Part shown: one piece after another, positions 23,514 through 36,800 of the stretch
Position numbering within the stretch: the first letter of the stretch is position 1
How the letters are laid out: the number at the start of each line of letters is the position of its first letter
Assembly: GCA_008933995.1 (NCBI GenBank)
Contig: WARS01000029.1
Span: 7,316,332 to 7,380,331 of the forward strand
Direction: 5' to 3'
DNA: 64,000 nucleotides
Source: Datnioides undecimradiatus
Taxonomy: Eukaryota; Chordata; Actinopteri; Lobotiformes; Datnioididae
Made by a program: the position numbers and the translations under genes
The notes under the pieces: generated by a model
Told to the model about the DNA's origin: nothing
Database searches by the model: none
Seen by the model: the letters and a program-made list of their open reading frames with translations, nothing else

Positions 23514-26339
23514 GTCACTGCCTTGTCTGCTGTTTGTGGCAGGAAATTTAATTAGCAGTTGTGTAGCTACGATACAAACAGGTGGAATGTTAAGAATGCT
23601 CCCGATGACACACACACACACACACACAGACTGAAGAGACAGACTGAAAAACATTTCATTTCGCTTGTTTCAACTTGTTGCCACCTCACGAGGGCCAATC
23701 AGTGGCAACATTTTTTTGGTATATGAAAAGATTTGTTTCTTTGTATCCTAGCAGCGTAAGCCTACAATGATTTCCAAAATCTTTGTAGCTGCAAGACGTG
23801 ATGTGAGAGTCACAAGGACACTTAAACTATTTTCCTTTCAACAGACTCTTATAAAACAGTAAGACCACACCACTTTAAATGAAAAGCCCTTAACAAATAA
23901 ATGAATTATGGAGATTATGAAACTGAAACATTTCATGTGTACAAATGGCACTATTATTTCCCACTTAACAAGCCCCACAAGGCATTCTCCTCTCAGCTCT
24001 TCTGCTTTGCTCTGTGATTTTCTGACATGCTTTTGACTGGAGTTATGGGATAAGCCATTAAAACCGTGTTAATATCAGACAATGAAATGTGCAAAAAGCC
24101 AGGCAGCTCAGCTGGCACAGCAGGAGGTAAATACAACTATATGAAAATGATCAACACTGAAGCGCAGCAACCAAAACTGATGGCAGTGACCAGGTCCATG
24201 TCTATATCTGTAGCAGCCTACTGGATTGAGAACGTCTCCCCGAGGCAACAGTAGGCCTCATCAAAATAAGCTAAATACAGCATGAGAAAACACACATACA
24301 CAAGCACATCCGCACAGCGTGCTCATATAAATGCACGCGCGCACACACACACACATCCAGAACATGTGACCAAAAGCTGTGTCAGGTCACCCGCTGCCCA
24401 AGAGACCACTGCAGCTGTCCTATTGATAGCTGAACTGTACTACACACACGGGTCCATTAAACACTCAAAATGGCACACAGGCAACAGTGGACACTGCTAC
24501 GCACAATCACACAAGCAACTCAAGAAATGGTTCAAATGAAGGGTAGCGAAGAGGTTTTGCCTCAAGAAGAGGCATCATTTTCTGAAAGTCACAGTGCCAG
24601 TGAGTGGCACTCAGTGCTAAGATGAAAATGGCAAAAAAAAATATGACTACAATCATAGGCTGGCAGGACAGGCCAATAAAGGCCAGCTGGGTCAGTGAAC
24701 TGCAAGGTACAGACCGATTACAAGCAACAAACAACAGAATGAGAAAAATGTACGTATCTTTTCCAAACTGACATCCTCATTAACACTTTTCTGTACATTA
24801 TAAGCTGGTAAGAAATTTCTAAACAGTTCTCCAGCCACCAGCTGCTCTCCACTTTAACTCTACTCTCTCGGTATAATTTCCCTCTGACCTGCCTCTGCAA
24901 GCCAAAGCTATGCACTCTCACCACAAAGAAGGAAGATGAAAATAACCTGATTAAAAACACTGACTTTTAAAAGAATAACATTTCACCCCCTGGCCCGCTC
25001 CATCCTCTTTTTTTCCATGACTTGGGTGTATTTGTATATCAAGTTGCCATGTAAACATAACAGTGTCACGCTCAAATTGGGGGGTGGGGTTGGTGGGGGT
25101 TACACAGAGTTTCAGCGCAGTCATCTCTTTATTTTCTTTGTAGCTGTGGTGAGCTGTGGGACCAATCAAAGAGAAGTTCCTTTCTCTGACACTTACTTCA
25201 AAACAGGCCGAGTCGCCGTCTGGTAATGTGTATTCACTTCTTCCCTCAAGCCTCATGAACATCACAGTTTAACATATTATTCAGCCTAGATATTAATTAG
25301 GATTTATATATCTATACTCAGACCTGCTCTTTGGACCCCTTTTCACCCAAAAGGAAATAGATATTGGGCTGCATCACTAAAACATCTCATTCAATTAATC
25401 ATTCAGCTCTCTACTTTTACAAGATGAATACTTTATGTAAATACACATTTAAAAGTTTATAACTCCTTTCATTAGTAGCGAGCAGAGAGGGCGTTAATTA
25501 GAGAAATTTTCATGCTGCAAAGATTCTTCCCAATGCTTCAATAGCAAACAACATTACAAATGACCGAGCACCTGACAGCTGTCTCTGAAAAGATAGTTCA
25601 TTAGAATTAATGTATCTCAGGGGACATGAAGAGAGAGACTCCCAAATGGAGAAAAACGGTATGCAAAATGCTGGAAACCTACCACAGCCACACTGCAAAA
25701 CTAATGAAAAGGGGAATTTAAAAATCAGCGGGGGTCTGCTTCTATTTGCTTTGTCATTATTGCTGCTGCACAGATTGATATGAGCCTTCAACTCTAAAGA
25801 GAGGTCATACAACAGCCCCAATAAGACCTGCCACTTGAACAATGAAGCAGTACCACTGAGAACATCTTGGTTATTAGCAAGCAATTTGTTTTTGGGTCTG
25901 TCCAGTGGAGTAGCATCAGTGGTACTGGAAAAAGCAGGAGATGGAGTTAAATTACTTGTACTTAAGTGAGTAAAAGGATAGGAGTCAGATCCAATGATTC
26001 ACTGGGCTCATTATAAAGTTTACAAGGACGTCTTATTTAATGCCTGATTTTAAGAAGCACATCATATTATACTACATAAAACACTTAGACTAAATTAAAC
26101 ACTTAATACTCCATCTCTCAAACAAGACCCTAAAATAAGACAGAGCACCATGTAAGAGCCATCATAGCACCACCTAGCTGTACAAGAACCAGTTATTCGA
26201 GCTATTTCTAAAATGTTAAAAACTCCCAAACTTTATGGAGTGACAACTTTGTTCCACTTAGGCAGTAAACATGATATTATTGATAAACAGAGATTTGCTC
26301 ATCTTGACAACGCGTCTACGACAGAGACCAGTGCAGGCG

Positions 26340-27420
26340 GCAGGTTTGGTAACGTTGTAACGGTGACTGTCGTAACGTCGCCGGTAGAAGTACATGTGTT
26401 CGTGCTCGACTGCGTAATATTTGTTTTTTTCATTTTACGACACAACATATGAGTGCAACTCGACCCGAGGAGCTGGCAAACGGCGAGTTGAAATGAAAGT
26501 TATTCTCCCTGTGAGTTTACGCTTTCTTCCAGTGGACGTTAGTTACAGTTTTTAGAAACCGGGACCACCGTTGCTAACGCTAGCTAGCCACATTTCCACC
26601 TGACGGAAGAGAAAGAGAAAGAAACAAAAAGAGTTAAACGGACAAGAGTTTTGTCCGTGTTGAGACGAACAAGCAGGGCTGCCGTCAACAAGGAGACAAA
26701 CGGCTCAACTCACAGCTGAACTCGCCACTCATCGTTGCTGGTTGTCTAAGTTAGCATTAGCCGTGGCTTGATTGGTAGCAAAACCATCCATCCTGCCGGG
26801 ATTGAGCTGGAAGTGCGTTCACATCTCGGCACACACTACGCAACATAGCAACAAGTGCGGAGTGATGTTGGAGTAATGTTGACGCTGCGTACAACTTGTA
26901 AGCAAAGTGTAGCAAAATAAGTAGCAGGATTGAAAAAGATATTTTCCCAAGCTGGGGCAAAAAGCAGTTACCAGGAATAAGTGCACGTCAGTTAATTGGA
27001 GAGAGAAAAGCCGTTCTCAACTTGGTGCGGATGCCACAGAGAAGGTAAAGTTAAGTTGTGGAAAATAACCAACCCTGCTAGCAACGCCTTCAATCCCAGA
27101 GCATTTTTTTCCAAATTAAGATGGATTCAGAGTCTATATTCTATAGAAATATAGTCACCTTTGCCTTGAGAAAAGTTCTGCCCTGGCTCTGCTCTCTTTC
27201 CCCTCTCTCCCACTCGCTCGTTGAGTTCCAGATGCTGCTGCTGCTGCTGTTGCTGAGTGTTGCGCCCGTTGGTAAGTAACTGTCTCCACGGCTACAGTCA
27301 CTATGGCGCGACGGGGTCTCGAGGCAACTGTTGCTACCCTCGAATCCCTACGTCAGGGCCCTCACTATCCAAGGGAGGGGCCAAAGAGACACAAGTCACG
27401 CCCAGTTAAACCAAGCTGCA
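26340..27420 (-). promoter_or_regulatory. rfx2: rfx2 promoter and noncoding first-exon region
   Basis: The only CpG-bearing stretch upstream of the ATG exon. It contains a CRE-like half site (CTACGTCAG, about 27348), GC-rich boxes (GGAGGGGCC), a CTG/CAG repeat (27233-27250) and several MYB-type sites. Minus-strand donor candidates are AAAG|GTGACT (about 27155), CCTG|GTAACT (about 26963) and CAGCT|GTGAGT (about 26710). I cannot choose the real first exon from sequence alone. Confidence 0.5.
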
Positions 27421-28841
27421 ATTTTGTTTTGAACCGCTAGGAGGGGGTCTCAGCTAGGGAACGGGTGGAAGTGCATATTTCAGATCTCGATTCGTCTATT
27501 TGCACTGGTATAAGTTCTGTTTATTATTTCTGTTCCTGGTAACTGTATGTATCATATGTATCTTTAACAATGAAACTTTTCTTTAGTTAAAAATACATTT
27601 TATATTAAACCTCATACCTTGCTCTCTTTCTTGATCAGATTCAGCTATATTGTTACAGTAAAGAGTATTGCTGTTTCAAATAAAACGTTCAAAACACAAC
27701 TATTTACTTTTTTATTACTCCCTTTTTTTCTTTGAAGGGTTCAAGTAGCGATACATGTCACAGGCATTTCAGATCTTCAGCACATGGGGGCAGCATAGCC
27801 TATATTGTGACGCTAGGCCACGATGAGTCAGATGAGCAGATTACTCTGTCAGCTCCTCTTAATAAAATAAGACAAATGCCTTAAATACTGGAAATACGAG
27901 GTATCTATAGTATTGTTTTTATTTATTTGTCAATGCAAAAATGTGCTCAGCATTAGTCGGTTCATATAAAATATTATAACCTCTTCGAGGGCCAATTTTA
28001 GCACCTTATTAAGTAAATTGGGATGTGGGCTTGGTGCAGAGGACTTGTCTGTAATTTTAAGCGTTGCAGTAAGAAATCAATGCCGAAAATATATATACAC
28101 ACTATACACATTTTTTATTTTTCATGCATTTTGTGGCTGGAGAATGAGGAAGGTTTGTGGAGAAAGAAAGACAGGTCCATATAAGGACACTGAAAACAGT
28201 ATTTTACACTTGATGTAGTGACATTTGACAGATAATTGTATTTGTTTTAGCCTAAAAGCTAAAACAAGTTTTTTGTGCGGAAGTGAAAATTAAACTTTCA
28301 ACTGAGACATTAAATGGATACGTGGGTTTTACAGGCTCAGTTTACTCATCATGAGAACAGCCACTCAACCTGTGAACATAGTTGGCTCTGTAAGGGAGCT
28401 TATCAAAGGTTGAAAAATGAATCAATACCTCAGCTTGGATTTACAAATTTTTAACAGAAAGCCTGCATCGCTAAGTGTAGGTGCCAAATTTGTAAAACTT
28501 GACCTTAAGACCACTATGAAGTCCCCTCTGTCTAAAGACCACTAAGAGCATTGAGCTTAAATTATGATAACTGGAGGAACAGGCTTAAATGAAGTTTGAG
28601 CTATACTGGAGACTAAAAGCCAGGATTTCTTGGTCTCTGCTGCTTTGAATATTCTTTTATCATTTGCCTCTTAGTCCCCACACTTGTGTAACAAAGAATC
28701 TTTAGACTAACCATTAGATTTAATATATAAAAGAACAAATACCTGAAAGAAAAAACTGAATTTACAACAGATGTACAGAGAAAGCAGGTTATAAATTATG
28801 ATTTATTTGTTGTTTTGTCTCATGAATTGAGATATATGCCT

Positions 28842-29236
28842 CACACCCTCTTCATGACCTGGAGGTGTTTCAGCAGAGCACCTTCAGTCACAGACTGATC
28901 CCGTCAAGGTGCAAGACTGAAAGGAGCAGGAAGTCTTTCCTGCCAACTGCCATCAGACTCTTCAACAATCAACAATAATAATTACGGGTTTGCACATTGC
29001 ACAACATCCACTTGCACTGATTGTTTGTAAATATGTTACATTTTTACATTATTTTATTTATTTATACATTTCTTTTATTTTTTCCCCTTGCCTTTAAAGG
29101 ACCTTGTTTTCAGTTACTATTTCTTTTCTACTTTAGCTTATTTGCACTGTATTATTTATGGCTGCTGCTGTAACACCACAATTTCCTGCCAAAGGATCAA
29201 TAAAATACTATTCTATTCTATTCTATTCTATTCTAT
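28842..29236 (+). mobile_element. Truncated non-LTR retrotransposon (LINE) 3' tail
   Basis: 28844-28978 encodes the C-terminal end of a fish LINE ORF2 (STFSHRLIPSRCKTERSRK then SFLPTAIRLFN, then stops). A 3'UTR follows, ending GGATCAATAAAATA and a (TTCTA)n tail at 29208-29235. It is 5'-truncated, as is usual for LINE copies. The clade (L2/CR1-like or other) is not decided. Confidence 0.75.
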
Positions 29237-31131
29237 ATATGCTACCAGTAGTGAATAGTATAATGCTGTCTTTGCCTTTGGGACGATACAATATGAAGAT
29301 ATAAACACAATTGTTTGTCTAGTTTGAAGGACAGGGAGGGTTGCACAGTAAACTGTCATGTACAGCCTTTATATGATCACATATAAAGATAATGCATGTT
29401 TGTTCAAGAATTATGCTTCTATTTGTGTTTTTTTCTCTTCTAACTTAAATAAGTTTCTATATGTACATTCAGGTGTGTAGCATGACAAGCTTAGATTTTA
29501 TTGTACAACCTTATTTTGTAAAATGACAGTGAATGAACCTTGATACCTATTTGACTTGGTATTTTGATACATAATAAACATAGTAAAAGTAAACTGAAAA
29601 AGTAAGCACTGCAAAGCCAATCACCATTACATTTTTTTTTTTTTAAAAAAAGGAGAGAAATATGTTATATATCTGATCTAAAAAAGAAAAGGATTGTACC
29701 ATGTATACACAATGGCATACTCAGTGTGATGCATTGTAAATGTCAGGTGAGAGTCTGAGCTGGGGCTGTATAACTTATGGTTTTAAACAGGTGTCAGCAG
29801 CAGTTCAGGCCAGCTCACCATGGACTTGACCCTCTGCCAGTGAGAGCAATCCTCACAAGCTGTTCTTTCTCTGACACACTCACACTGTGGCACACACACC
29901 AAAACAAGGAGCCTCTTCATCCGGTAAGTCATGCCACCTTTGATTGACATTTACCAGCGTTTGTGTGCAAATTTCACCATTTTATCACCGGTCGAGCATC
30001 AAGCAACATTATGCTATAATTTAAACTAATTCATGCTGTTGTCAATACTAAATTAGTGCTATATGTGCGCGAGGCCAATTGCGCGTGAATTTAAAAAGTC
30101 ACGTGACAAATCATCACACAGGACTTTAAAGCTCAGTTCCGCGGTTAATGGCGGTATAAGATAAATTTATCGATTTGTCTTCGAAACTTGAAAATCGTGC
30201 CATTTATCTTGTGGGTTGAGCTACACCCAGCAGCACAACATCACAACATCAACATCAGCTGCAAATATGAAATCAGTGACATGAAATCCCGCCCCTTGGC
30301 CAGCTATCACGTGCTAACGTTAGCCTCTGTACTTCAGTTCCTTTCTTCTCCACTTTTTATAAATATTAAAATTGTAAACATGTCACTGAGTTTTGCTGAC
30401 TGTGATATAAGCCCAATGACTTTGAAACATTCTGATGGGTGGTTAAAAACTCGTTTTGCACAAGGTAAAATATTATTATAAAATGTATAACAACAACGTG
30501 TCCCATGAGTAGTAGCCATCCTTAAGCTGCCAGAGCCTTCTGGGAGCTGTAGTTTTTTTTGTAGTATATGCAATATATTTTATGAATTCATCTCTACATT
30601 TTATGTTGCATTCATTGCATCCTTTGTAGCTGGCATTGGTTCTCTACTGAGTAGTTTACCCTTTGCTTATTTATACTCCAAATCCAGGTGGACATATTGT
30701 GTTTATATGAAACTGCTATCAAAACTAATATTTTCTAGTAAGATCACAAGCATAATATACTTTTTTGGGATGTATTATGTACACCAAACACCAACATAGT
30801 TTTATCTTATAGATGAGATCAAGAACAATTGACTGCATTAGCCCAGTAGACTATTCCTGTATTCTTTTGTAAATTCTATTTTGCATTAATAATTGTACAT
30901 TTTATTATGTTTTTGTGTCAAATAGTGCAAAACTAAAAAGATCTAATTTTGTCATGACATATCTCATATTATTAGATTAGTGTACACATTCCTTTATAAA
31001 GCAGGATAGGTGTTTCCCCTAAGGATTAGTTATGTCTTATCTTATCTTGTGCTCTGACAGTAACACAGTTTGTTGATTACATTTTGTGGCATTACTCTGA
31101 ATCTAGAAAGCAACCATTAGCTTAAGTTCTC

Positions 31132-31222
31132 AAATAAATGTAGTGGAGTAAAACTATATTCTAGTAAAATTAAAATTGTATCTAAGTACAGTATTTGAAT
31201 AAATATACTTAGTTGATTTCAG
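31132..31222 (+). repeat. Dispersed teleost repeat fragment
   Basis: The phrases AAATGTAGTGGAGTAAAA, CTAAGTACAGTATTTGA and ATATACTTAGTT match the end of a fish interspersed repeat rich in AAGTAC steps. Recognition is by pattern. Confidence 0.55.
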
Positions 31223-32399
31223 TCACTGTGCACAGCAGTGCCGTGCAGAGCGTGGGATGAGAACGAGGATGTCACTGACCGCCAATAACCTCAGTGCAGG
31301 GGTGCATCAGCACTAAACACATCCTGCAGCATTTCAGCGTTCGCGCATGGGTAGACTGCATCAGCTGGCCTCCGGTTGTCATGTGATGCTGTGGTGTGGT
31401 GGCTCTGCGTTTTCGTCTCTCATGGTAATTGGCTGAGCCTGATCTTTCTATAGAGTAGTGATGGCACACATTTCATGAAGTCATCTGAGTGCCTGCACAC
31501 GTGGGATATTTTCAGACCAGTCTTCAAAAATAAGCCACTTGAAAATATAAAGATAATCACCAAGTAATCTGTTTAAATTGAGGTCATGTGCACACAGACA
31601 CATCTTTTTTTCCATTTTGAAGTGTAGCTGTGATTGTATTTTTCCCTGATATATGAATGGAGCTATTGAAATTAAAATTATAAGTTGTGGGGGGAAAACA
31701 AGAAAAACCAAAACATTTGTATTCTTTTGAGGTTAAATGTAAAAGATCAGCTTCCATGTTTTAAGGCTGAGCAAATTTTTGGTTATTTCTACAAGTTATT
31801 CTCATGAGGAGGAAGTGTGCGTGGTTTCTGCTTCCCCTGCTTGCACTACTTGACCTATTGAAGAAAAGAGCTGGGAGTTTAAGGGAAACTGTGTAAAGGA
31901 AATTCCTTTGGTCTAGTCGACCAGCGACACCAGTTCCTTTGACCTCTGCTGCAGTGTCTTTCTTCACAGATAGCAATGCACATTGTCAGGTTCATGACCG
32001 TTTTTGCACTCCTTTATCTTCCTAGTTGTATCAAACTTACAATGTTTGCCAACAGCAAACATTCTGCCACGGGCAGTTATTTAAATTCTGTTTCTCTTCC
32101 TCTGGTATTTGCTTTTCTATAGAGCTGCTGTCTTCCTTTTTGTGTATCAGGTCATGACTCAAAGGAACAAGAAATACAGGACTGGCTTGTCAAGCTGTCT
32201 ATTAAAGCTGGTGGCTTTGATTTTCAGTCTGAGAGCTAAAATTGGGTTTCCGAACAGTCTCATGAGTAGTGCAGTCCTTCACTTTGAAGACGTTCTTCAA
32301 ACTGCAACTGTGACTCATTTGTTTTGGTTTATTGAATACTGTTGTCAGCAATGTCTTTATTTTGATTAGAAGCTTTAGCATCCTTTGCATGATACTGTT

Positions 32400-32850
32400 T
32401 TGCAGCACTGGACTTTTACTTAAATATAAGAGTAACAATATAAAAATACTCTACTACATGTATGTTAAATGTTATTTAGCATTCAAAGCGGTTGCTGCAG
32501 ACTGTTACATCATATCAGTGGATTAGCAATACTTCATTCACTGCTCATTCATTAAGTTGATTGAAGTGGATCCAATATATTACTATTTTATATGCGCCAA
32601 ACCCCAAAACTGTTCAGTTAAGTGTAATTTAAGAAAAGAAAAAGCAGCAAATCCTCACCTTTGATAACAGAACCATTTTTGTAGGCCCATTGAACTTAAG
32701 CAATATTCTGATTAATTTTCTTTCCAATTGTTCAGGAGTAAAAGTATAAAGTGGCATGAGATGGAAATACTCGAGTATAACATGTAGAAACAATTCAGAG
32801 TTGTATTGAAGTACTGAATTGCAGTAATTGAATAAATGTACTTCTATGTA
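32400..32850 (+). repeat. Dispersed teleost repeat, longer copy
   Basis: Starts with TTTTACTTAAATA and AAAAATACTCTACTACA and ends with AAGTATAAAGTGGCATGAGA, TGGAAATACTCGAGTA and GAATAAATGTACTTC. These are the start and end blocks of the same fish repeat as at 31.1 kb, about 450 bp. Confidence 0.55.
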
Positions 32851-33423
32851 TTTCTATTATTTTGAAGATTTGGAGGTGAAGGTAGAGCTGAAACAACCAG
32901 TAAACTAACTGATTGGTTCGCCAACAAAATTACTCTATTTCAGTTTTTCAAGAATTTGGGTTTCATTTGGGTCTCGGTAAGTTGATCAAATAAAACAATT
33001 ATTTTTAAGATACGACCTTGGAATCTCCCAAACGGAGATGGCTATTTTTCATTTTGTTGTGACATTTTATAGAAAAACGTGGTCAAGTAATTGACTAAAG
33101 ATGACTCCATAACAAAAATATGGAAGATGTGAAGAAGGGCGATGGATGTGTACTGTTTTAATAATATAGGTCACAGGATGTGGGAGTCTTTGCATTGTGC
33201 TTAAGAATGATTTCAGTCAGTGGAAAGTCATAAAGTCATGCCAGCACAGCTGCACTTGTTACATCGCCTCGGGAGCCTTTGCATGCAGCTTGTCCGACAG
33301 TAACCCCAGCCGGCATAGCTGCAACGTGTGCTTTGAGTGTGTGTATGTGCAGGGGAGTATCTCTGTAGGGGGATGGGTCTGAGTTTTATAGCATCATCTC
33401 TCAAGTGTGCGTTTGTGTGTGGG

Positions 33424-33640
33424 CGCGCGCGCGTTCACGGCCACTTCCCCTTATTCATTAGACTTGCGTGGCCTTATATGGAAAATGGGTCTTGTGGTGT
33501 GAGCAATTTAAGCCAATCAGGTTTGCCTTTGGATGATGGAGGAGGAGGAGGGAGGGGAGTGTGTCTAGAGGAAGCTGGCTGGCCCGTCTGGGTGGGGTTT
33601 TTCGGGGGGGGGGGTGGGGCCTATCGAGCCGGCTAGTGTT
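33424..33640 (+). promoter_or_regulatory. acsbg2: acsbg2 core promoter
   Basis: In order: an alternating CG tract (33424-33432), a perfect CArG box CCTTATATGG (33472-33481), an inverted-CAAT-free CCAAT box (33513-33517), polypurine and G-runs with G-quadruplex potential (33540-33620) and a GGGGTGGGGCC Sp/KLF site. No TATA box is evident. It sits just before the candidate first exon with its strong donor. Confidence 0.55.
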
Positions 33641-33814
33641 TGAAAATGAATGATACGCTGCTGGAGTTGTAGAAACGGGGCAGCTGGTGAATTTTGTGTG
33701 TGTTAAGCGGCAAATCTGAAGCCACCGCTTTCACAGAGAGGGGAAAAAAAAGACGACGGGAGTGAAAACCTAAAATACAAACCGGGAAAAGAATCCAGTC
33801 TACAGCAATGCAAT
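33640..33814 (+). other. acsbg2: acsbg2 first exon (mostly 5'UTR)
   Basis: The 3' end is fixed by donor CAAT|GTGAGT at 33815; the 5' end is a guess. Its last seven bases contain an ATG (33808-33810) that is in frame with exon 2 and would add MQLTVCEPSA in front of the conventional start. Confidence 0.5.
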
Positions 33815-36800
33815 GTGAGTATTTCAATTTACATTTATATGTCAGGTAGAGTCAGATGTAGCCTCGCCTAGCCTCTTTCACTTTGATAAATCAGGTTTGG
33901 TTAGAAACCGGTTGCCAATTACCTTTGAGAAAACAGCTTCATTATATGTATGTTTGATGTTTTAAGCTACATATTTTACAGTATATGATTTAAGATCAGT
34001 TCCCTCCTCAGGTTTTATTCCATAGTCTGATTTCCCTGGTTATCATAGGTCTTTATTAATACCATCATTTATTCTACATTTGTAATTAAATAGAACTAAT
34101 ATTTATTCTGGTCTGAGCACAGCTGTGATTCACAGTAATTTCATCTGTAAATATAAAGAGTACGAGTGAATCACCTTCTCCACAACATGTGCACAGCTGC
34201 TCCCATGCAGAAGGGTGTAACCCGACGAGCAGATCTGTGTGAATGTGCCAGATGTCGACTGACAGTAAAGTGGAAACCTTTTAAAGACTAACCCATTTAA
34301 TGAGCGGTCCACATTATATTGTAGTGGATCAGGTATGTTTAGATTGAGGTGGCAGCCGTACAGTGAGGATGCTGAGGAGCACGCCCAGTCATGAGCTGCT
34401 CCACTGGGCCCTGTTCAGAAGATGCAGGGCGTTCGGAGGGTGTATTGATGGGAAGACAATGCAGCACACTTGCGTTTTGAGGGACAACATTAGGTCCAGA
34501 CAGGCAAGTGAAGGAGGCTGTTATCAAGAGGACAAGAGGAGACAATGCATGAGAGCAGGGGGGGGGCAAAACTGAAGGGCCGGGTGTGGTTTTGTCTGCT
34601 CTGTTTGACAGGGGATTATCATAACTGAAGTTTACAGGCATGGTGGTATTGTGTTGGGGAGAGTCCCTTGTTTGATTTCAAGAATTCCTGTTTCGGGCTG
34701 AGGATGGGTTGCGATAGACGCTTATTCTACATTCATCAGTGATTAACACTTGGTTTAAGTGATGATAACATTCCAACTGTTGCGTTTTCTCCTCTTGAAT
34801 GGACAGCTGGTGCAACGCTCGACTCTGCTCTACATTCATAATCCCCTCCTGATTGCGTGAATGCAGTTGCAATAGTGATGTCAGTTTGCGCAGTGCTAAA
34901 TCCATCTGATAATTCATCCTGGGCATTGGCTGTGTTGGCACATAGCAAGGAAACTGAAAAGCACGCAAAGAAGAATGCAAAGACTTGATTCCCGTCCATC
35001 TATTTTGATCATTAAATCATTCGAGTCATTCTTCTCGTCCTTCTGTGTGAAGAGTCGCTGCTTTTCTCTTTTCTATAATTGTAAAGTGAATATACTGTCT
35101 ATCTAGCTTTTGGACTGGATCTAGGCAAATAGGATTTGAATGTGCCTTCCTGTGTTTGTCTGAAACTGTAAAGTCCATTTCCACATATTAAAAAAAAAAA
35201 AGAACAATTAATATATATGAGCAGGTTAATCTACCAAAAATAATCAGTTTTGAGAGGCTGGAAGGGGAAGCCCTAAAATATCTCCCCTGGTCGACAAGTA
35301 AACCACGGAGTTTCCCCAAATGGATTATGGTTCTGACAAATCTGAAAGTGATAGTTAACCACAAGCAGAAGGTTTTATTTTTGGTTAAACAATTAACGAA
35401 TAAGGCACGCATCTCCAGTCTTTATTCAGGCTCTAAACGTGTTGGGATCATGTGATGATAGCTCATCAGACCTAAATAGCATGAAAGGAAGAAGGGGAAA
35501 TAAAGAAGTAAGAAATAGCCTGGGGGCTTTTTCCAGTCTGATGTTTAGGGCTGTATTTGTCCAGACTACTGAACCTTTTCTCAAGATCAGTGTCATGCCC
35601 CTCACCCTCCCCATCCCTCAACCCTTTGTGCTTGACGGCCAAAACGATGCCAGTGCCTAAGGAAATAAGCAGAGAGATGGAATTTTAAATTGTCCGCCAA
35701 AACCAGAGCCCAGCTCGTCTGCCTGCCTCCACCCTCAAACGAGCTCCATTTAAAACCCACATCCACTTCCAGCTGTGTCCTTGGGGAATCTGCAGCTGCA
35801 TCAGAAGGCCGAGGTGAAAGGAAATGGAAGCTCTGCATGTGTTTGTGCGAGCGGCAGTGAGATCACCCTGAGACTTTTGTCTCCTTGGCTGAGAGACCTT
35901 CAGGCCTCCGTAGGATTCAGTCACGGAGTGTTGTCGGGGTCAGCTGGCTGCTCGTCACATGACTGGAGAAGAATTGATTTTCTTTCACGACATAAATGAC
36001 AGTCTGAGGCCTTGGCTGCTCATTCCCCGCAGTCCAGAATTTTCTGAACGCCGTAGATATCCTCCCCGCCTTTTTAGACCCAGTTCAGACTCCATTTTCT
36101 CTGCTTTTTTTCAGTTTTTTGTTTGGTGTGGTTGGCAAATATCTGCCAAACTCCCAAGCGTGGTGGAAAATATTTTGGTTCCTGCTCTCTGACCTCCCTG
36201 AAGCCTGTTTTATTTCCACTTGTCCAAACCCAATTGTCCCTGGCAGTCGAGTCATGATAGGCTGCTGCCACAATAGGCGGACGAAGCCACTGGTATGTGT
36301 TTTCAGCTCTCTTTAGATAAACAGTCCAGCAGCAGCAGCTCAGACCTGTGATTTACCAAAGAGGGAGCCTCATGGAGGTGTGGGTTTGATGGTGGCCGAA
36401 TGCTGGAGGGTTATTGTTTAGGAGGCTTTGATGCGTTTCCTGTGATGAGGTAATGGCAAAGGGTGGAAGGATTCTCCCTATAACTCTTTTGAAATAGAGC
36501 TGATCTCCTTTGACACACGCCGACAGCCGCGTAAATGACGCAGGATGATTTCACGTAATTCGGAGTCTGGTTCCATCTCATTTCATTCATCAGTTTTAGT
36601 TTCATCTACACGGCTTGTGTTGGATTTTGTTCTGTGTGGATTTATCCGCTGGTTCTTTTCTGTAAAATGTCAAAAGAATGTGAGAAATACTCCCAGAGGC
36701 CAAAGTGACGTGCCCAGGTAGCTTCTTCTGTCCGACCGTCCGTCCAAAACCAAACAACTCTGCATTTGCTCTGATAAACGCCAAAGAAAAGCAGCAGATT

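Larger units (their letters stand above)
16737..26300 (-). other. rfx2: rfx2 long 5' intron
   Basis: About 10 kb between the ATG exon and the promoter region. No coding exon is recognisable on either strand. It holds a homopurine patch (20797-20840), (CA)n at 23610-23629, X-box motifs near 19.95 kb, a SOX-OCT composite at 23.5 kb and a homeobox/GATA-rich stretch at 25.4-25.9 kb. Confidence 0.65.
27421..33420. other. Intergenic region between divergent rfx2 and acsbg2
   Basis: Six kilobases, mostly AT-rich, with a LINE tail (28.84-29.24 kb) and AAGTAC-type repeats (31.1 and 32.4-32.85 kb). No frame resembles a known protein. A spliced-looking leader with donor CCG|GTAAGT sits near 29.92 kb and could be a noncoding exon. 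Confidence 0.6.

Noticed and set aside
27421-33420. Search for a gene in the rfx2-acsbg2 interval
   Set aside because: All frames are short and unlike known families; repeats and AT-rich sequence explain most of it.
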